The notes under the pieces were generated by a model, which made no database searches, was not told the origin of the DNA, and was given only the letters and a program-made list of their open reading frames with translations. A stretch of DNA of 64,000 bases from Yeosuana marina (GTDB taxonomy: Bacteria > Bacteroidota > Bacteroidia > Flavobacteriales > Flavobacteriaceae), in assembly GCF_011762485.1 (NCBI RefSeq), contig NZ_JAAKGI010000001.1:592648-656647 (forward strand), in the 5' to 3' direction. Positions 61,301 to 64,000 of this stretch are shown one piece after another (position 1 is the first letter of the stretch; each line of letters begins with the position of its first letter). Both the position numbers and the translations under genes were made by a program.

Positions 61301-64000
61301 TAGTGCTTTTCTTCAGGCTACTCCGGGTACTACTGGGACTTGGACAATAGTTTCAACTACAAACCCATTAGGAATAGGTTCATTTAGCCCAACGCAATCA
61401 CCAAGTAATAGTAATACGGCTAATGCGCCAGTTGAACCAGGTTATGAATATGTTTATCAGTTTGCAACGGATTATACTGGTTCTGGGGCAGCTTGTAACA
61501 ATTCAGACCAAGTCACGGTAACTGTTAGTAATGGACCAAGTGAAGATGCTGATGCTGGATCAGATCAATATATCTGTATGGCTGACACAACTACAGCTAC
61601 ATTAACTGCAGGAAATTTAGCAATACCTGTTGATGTAACTTCAGAATGGAGATTGTTGTCCCAACCTGGTGGAGCAACGATTACCTTTACAACACCAAAC
61701 AATAGCACATCAACAGATGTAAATGGTTTAACTGTTCCAGGTATTTATATTTTTGAATTAAATTTTGCGTCTGGCTTTTGTACAGACAATGCAGATATAG
61801 TTAGGGTAGAGGTTTTTGAAGCTCCTGGTCCTATTGATGCAGGTCCTGACCAGCCACTAGCTTGTCAACAAAATACACAATTAAATGCAACAACACCAAC
61901 TGTTGGTCTTGGTGTATGGACTTTTGCCAATCCTGGCGATGATCCCTCAGGAGGACTTGTAGTAATTGATAGCCCAAATAACCCTCAAACAACTTTGTCC
62001 AATATTCCAGACGATGTTGGTAATGATGGATTAGACGATGTATATGTGTTAACATGGACGGTATCAAACGACCCTCCTCCATCTTCTGGAACAACTTTTA
62101 CCAACCCTTCATTATGTGCACCACAATCAGATACTGTTACTTTAACCTATACAGGCACACCACCTTCTCAAGCTATTGCAGGCCCAGATCAAGAGTATTG
62201 TGATAATACTCAAGCCTTTCTTGCGGCAACACCTTTAGCAGAAGGAGTGGGTACTTGGACACAAACTGCTGGAAATCCAGCAAGCATTACAGCACCTAAT
62301 AACCCTAACAGTCTAGTGTTAGGACTTTCACAAGGAACTTATGAGTTTACGTGGACTGCAGTTGGAGGAGGTTGTACCTCGGTAGATACTATGGAAATCC
62401 TTATATATTCGGACCCAATAAGCGCTAATGCAGGTCCTGACCAATCCTTACCTGAATTTTCTACAGTAACTTTGGGAGCTACTCCAGCTTCAGCTGGTCA
62501 AGGAACATGGACGCAAGTATCTGGACCAACCCCAGTTAATTTTATAGATAATAATAATCCAAATACTTCAGTAACGGGAACAACTGTTGGTACTTATGTT
62601 TTTGAATGGACAGTTTCAAATGGAACATGTAATAGTGCTTCTGACCAAGTAACAATAACAATTCTGCCAATTTCAGATTTAGAGCTAACAAAAAGTGTCA
62701 CGCCTAGTAGTGTGAATGTTGGAGATATAGTAACATTTACAATTTCAGTTTTTAATAATGATGCTAGTGCTACAAACTCTGATGCAACTGGTGTTAGTGT
62801 TGAAGACATATTGCCTTTAGGGTATTCATTAGTTACAGGGACAGTATCCAATGGAGGCTCTTTCAATTTAGGAACGCAAACTATTACTTGGACTAATTTG
62901 AGTATTGCAAATGGAGCAACATTAAATTTAACATTTGATGCTACTGTAAATGCTTCAGGTTCATATATAAACACTTCTCAAATTATTGCCAGCGATAATC
63001 AAGACCCAGACAGTGACCCAGCAACAGATGAAACGGTAGATGAAGATGGGGACGGTAACGGTGATGATGATGATGAGGATTCAGCTTCAGTAACTATACA
63101 ATCTGCGGATTTATCATTACAAAAAACGGTGTCTCCAACTAATGTAAGTGTTGGAGATTTAGTTACGTTTACAATAACTGTAACAAATACTGGAGCAAAC
63201 ACAGCTACAAATGTTAATGTTTTAGATCAGTTACCAAATGGTTACACCTATCAATCTGATGATTCAGGAGGTAATTATAATTCTGGAACTGGAATTTGGA
63301 ATATTGGTACAATAACTACAAGTTCACCAGCAATCTTAAATATTACAGCTTTAGTAAATGCACCGACAGGGACATCAAACGAATATTTAAATATCACAGA
63401 AATTACGTCTAGTGATCAAGCAGATCCAGATAGTAACCCAAATAACGATGACGGTGACCAGAGTGAAGATGATGAAGATAATGCACAAATTACTTTAGAG
63501 CAAGCAGATTTAGAAATAACAAAATCAGTTAACCCTCTTTCAGGATCTGTAGGCGATATAGTATCTTTTAGTGTTCTTGTCGAAAACAATGGGCCAGGGA
63601 ATGCCACAGGAGTTGATATTCAAGACATACTTCCTAGCGGGTTTGATTTGGTACCAGGTACAATTTCTAATTCAGGAGTTTATTTTTTTGGAAATAATTC
63701 TATTGAATGGAATAATTTAACTATTGCCAATGGAGCTTCAATGACATTAACTTATGATGCAGTTGTTAATAATTCAGGAAATTACACCAATTCCGTTCAA
63801 GTAACAGCTAGTGATCTTGATGATCCAGATAGCGACCCAAACACCGATAATACAGTAGATGAAGATGGAGATGGCAATGGTGATGACGATGATGAAGATA
63901 CAACTACATTCATAATTGAAACATCCGATTTAGAGTTAACTAAGGGTATAAGTGCGGCAAGTAGTTCAACACCAAATGTGGGTGACACGGTAACCTTTGA
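58356..64000 (+). CDS. Giant secreted repeat protein with PKD-like and DUF11-like domains, partial
   Basis: The frame beginning at the ATG at 58356 stays open to the end of the window, giving at least 1881 residues; the stop lies outside. A Sec signal (MTNKSNFIALIFFTLFLLFS, cleavage near NAQS) comes first. About 15 PKD/Ig-like repeats of 80-100 residues follow, each opening with a variant of NAGPDQTIC and holding GTWTQVSGP and TYVFEWTV-type strands. From about residue 1440 the protein changes to DUF11-like repeats opening with DLELTKSV-P--VNVGD. These are separated by acidic linkers such as DEDGDGNGDDDDED. This is the plan of Bacteroidota type IX-secreted adhesins (SprB-like). A C-terminal sorting domain would be expected after the window. 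It lies directly after the integrase, so it may be cargo of the element. Confidence 0.85.
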   Translation, partial: MTNKSNFIALIFFTLFLLFSFTTVNAQSCTINAGLDQTICVNDTFQLDGNSPDTYAEGPTWTQIAGPSVVISDPSIDDPIITGFSGGNTYVFQLSATCFNGDTPIQTVSVTVQPITIADAGTDMASCPDSSGSLIINANTPGNAGEVGQWSVQGGNGAGVVINQPNSATSTITLPEGSAGTTVLRWTITGPEYAPGQYCESFSEITITNYGGVDPVDAGPDQTLTNCYTVSQSTNLNGSFGGANLNGQVGTWIFVSGPANPSIANPNNNTTSVSGLVEGVYVFRWDVVGPCANGSDTVTITVPPATQDVTQATTTNNNQRFCDASVTETTLIGSPPDFTNETVLWEQIDGNPAVTIVDPTSSTTQVTGLVAPNTYQFRYTITNSITGCASRSSVNIIYNTSPISILVDSGNDLILGACGQTSFNVPYTSTSGNRTQYSIVSGPSASTLTFPTPYVNLGSANNGTATINSFDVPGNYTVNFRRIRNGNLFVGNCNQANDDIVIAVSNPISGSNAGSDQTFICGQTSGSLAGSVILPGETSVWSQISGPNTATINDIYAQTTTLSGLIPGEYVFRYTVTAGPNCTPPATSDTSIFVSPLDNNSVNAGVDQTVCFNAPVQLAADPPADSQTGTWSSSDPGVTFSDVNDPNAIATGFSSPSTVYTLTWSVLNDYINCGPAATDTVIITTTADESPTIANAGVDFCFSSGVTTLPNLNANSPDVDETGTWTQISGPSAVTFTNPNSPTSEVTGLVDGQYEFQWEIAYSAPAPNSCPATTDTVEVVVADTGANVDAGPDQSLCLDPVLLSFTMNATDPVPLGGIGTWNLVSGLGGYTVDDINSPTATFSNLLDGTYVFEWVISYGNCVSTATPNQVTIEVGIPPTPANIQGGDQVICAATNTVITADPLLNPNAESGSWTVISGPNTPNIDNPGSNSINVTGLTTGTYVFRWTTVSGSPLCPNSTDEINVEVYAPSSAGADQQLCQVNSAFLQATPGTTGTWTIVSTTNPLGIGSFSPTQSPSNSNTANAPVEPGYEYVYQFATDYTGSGAACNNSDQVTVTVSNGPSEDADAGSDQYICMADTTTATLTAGNLAIPVDVTSEWRLLSQPGGATITFTTPNNSTSTDVNGLTVPGIYIFELNFASGFCTDNADIVRVEVFEAPGPIDAGPDQPLACQQNTQLNATTPTVGLGVWTFANPGDDPSGGLVVIDSPNNPQTTLSNIPDDVGNDGLDDVYVLTWTVSNDPPPSSGTTFTNPSLCAPQSDTVTLTYTGTPPSQAIAGPDQEYCDNTQAFLAATPLAEGVGTWTQTAGNPASITAPNNPNSLVLGLSQGTYEFTWTAVGGGCTSVDTMEILIYSDPISANAGPDQSLPEFSTVTLGATPASAGQGTWTQVSGPTPVNFIDNNNPNTSVTGTTVGTYVFEWTVSNGTCNSASDQVTITILPISDLELTKSVTPSSVNVGDIVTFTISVFNNDASATNSDATGVSVEDILPLGYSLVTGTVSNGGSFNLGTQTITWTNLSIANGATLNLTFDATVNASGSYINTSQIIASDNQDPDSDPATDETVDEDGDGNGDDDDEDSASVTIQSADLSLQKTVSPTNVSVGDLVTFTITVTNTGANTATNVNVLDQLPNGYTYQSDDSGGNYNSGTGIWNIGTITTSSPAILNITALVNAPTGTSNEYLNITEITSSDQADPDSNPNNDDGDQSEDDEDNAQITLEQADLEITKSVNPLSGSVGDIVSFSVLVENNGPGNATGVDIQDILPSGFDLVPGTISNSGVYFFGNNSIEWNNLTIANGASMTLTYDAVVNNSGNYTNSVQVTASDLDDPDSDPNTDNTVDEDGDGNGDDDDEDTTTFIIETSDLELTKGISAASSSTPNVGDTVTF
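58440..62670 (+). repeat. About 15 tandem PKD-like repeats
   Basis: Repeat openings, recognised by A/D-AG-DQ-type motifs, fall near 58448, 58710, 58998, 59300, 59575, 59886, 60164, 60435, 60717, 61005, 61270, 61550, 61833, 62175 and 62430, a period of roughly 250-340 nt. The copies are diverged in DNA, so the array is old. Most repeats keep a cysteine pair (for example DQTIC then a later C), which could form disulphides after secretion. Confidence 0.75.
62671..64000 (+). repeat. DUF11-like repeats with acidic Ca-binding-type linkers
   Basis: Repeats start near 62674, 63108, 63507 and 63929 (period 400-430 nt), each with DLELTKSV, VGD-VTFT and GATLNLTFDA-type strands. The first, second and third end in Asp-rich linkers of the DxDxDG type (around 63001-63080, 63420-63480 and 63820-63900), which resemble thrombospondin type 3 calcium sites. 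The DNA of the first and third linkers is closely similar. Confidence 0.75.

Noticed and set aside
62594..63988. Several minus-strand open frames within the giant repeat protein, with Ser/Pro-rich translations
   Set aside because: They are antisense to the Asp-rich and Thr/Val-rich repeats; codon bias of the plus frame creates them. The plus frame is continuous and has a signal peptide.
58440..64000. Repeated DNA that could suggest a CRISPR or satellite array
   Set aside because: The repeats are 250-430 nt long, diverged, and in frame within one coding sequence; there are no short identical repeats with uniform spacers. I see no CRISPR array in the window.

Overview
The window looks like a chromosome segment of a marine-type member of the Flavobacteriaceae (Bacteroidota). 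The evidence is the low GC content, Bacteroidota -7 promoter boxes (TAnnTTTG), a DNA polymerase III alpha subunit with a fused N-terminal exonuclease, an S16 protein with a long acidic tail, and a very large surface protein with PKD-like and DUF11-like repeats. The gene content is unusual for a plain aerobe: it is dominated by ferredoxin-linked and quinone-linked electron transfer.

Layout. 1-3.4 kb: end of a membrane protein, an alkyltransferase-like DNA repair protein, a hypothetical outer-membrane protein, the Fe-S carriers Mrp and NifU-C, and a lone HEPN protein. 3.5-27 kb: pyruvate:ferredoxin oxidoreductase (nifJ), an Alvin-type ferredoxin, a 2-oxoacid:ferredoxin oxidoreductase (korAB), an 11-subunit complex I (nuoA-D,H-N) without the NADH module NuoEFG, a small unknown protein, a [2Fe-2S] ferredoxin, and a complete Rnf operon (rseC-like, rnfBCDGEA). 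27-39 kb: a frameshifted GH18 chitinase, a phosphoesterase, an SGNH hydrolase, an acyl-CoA dehydrogenase, a Rieske oxygenase, an amino-acid permease, trmN6, rimM, rpsP, a lactonase and hemA. 39-50 kb: two paralogous four-gene membrane redox modules (Tat-exported Fe-S protein, NrfD-like quinone protein, anchored periplasmic protein, mono-haem cytochrome c), a miniature Tat protein, a beta-barrel, a mono-haem lipoprotein and a six-haem lipoprotein with a collagen-like stretch. 50-56.4 kb: dnaE, thioredoxin, clpP-like, DUF58. 56.4-64 kb: tRNA-Asp, an IntDOT-like tyrosine recombinase and the start of a giant repeat protein that runs off the window, consistent with the left end of an integrated element.

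How the parts fit. NifJ and KorAB would reduce ferredoxin. The reduced complex I could pass these electrons to menaquinone, and Rnf could exchange electrons between ferredoxin and NAD. The NrfD modules would connect the quinone pool to periplasmic cytochromes and perhaps, through the lipoprotein/barrel operon, to the cell surface. The catalytic end of that chain is not in the window.

Main new observation. A TGAY-N4-RTCA palindrome of CRP/FNR type stands upstream of nifJ, the ferredoxin, korA, nuoA, rnf, hemA, one NrfD module and the six-haem operon. In every one of these eight promoter directions it is separated by exactly 23 nt from a Bacteroidota -7 box (four perfect boxes, four with one or two mismatches), which is class II activator geometry. 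Three of them, all linked to haem or cytochromes, carry a second palindrome (TGTAACA-N2-TGTTAC). This points to a single redox-responsive regulon covering the whole electron-transfer set. The regulator itself is not in the window.
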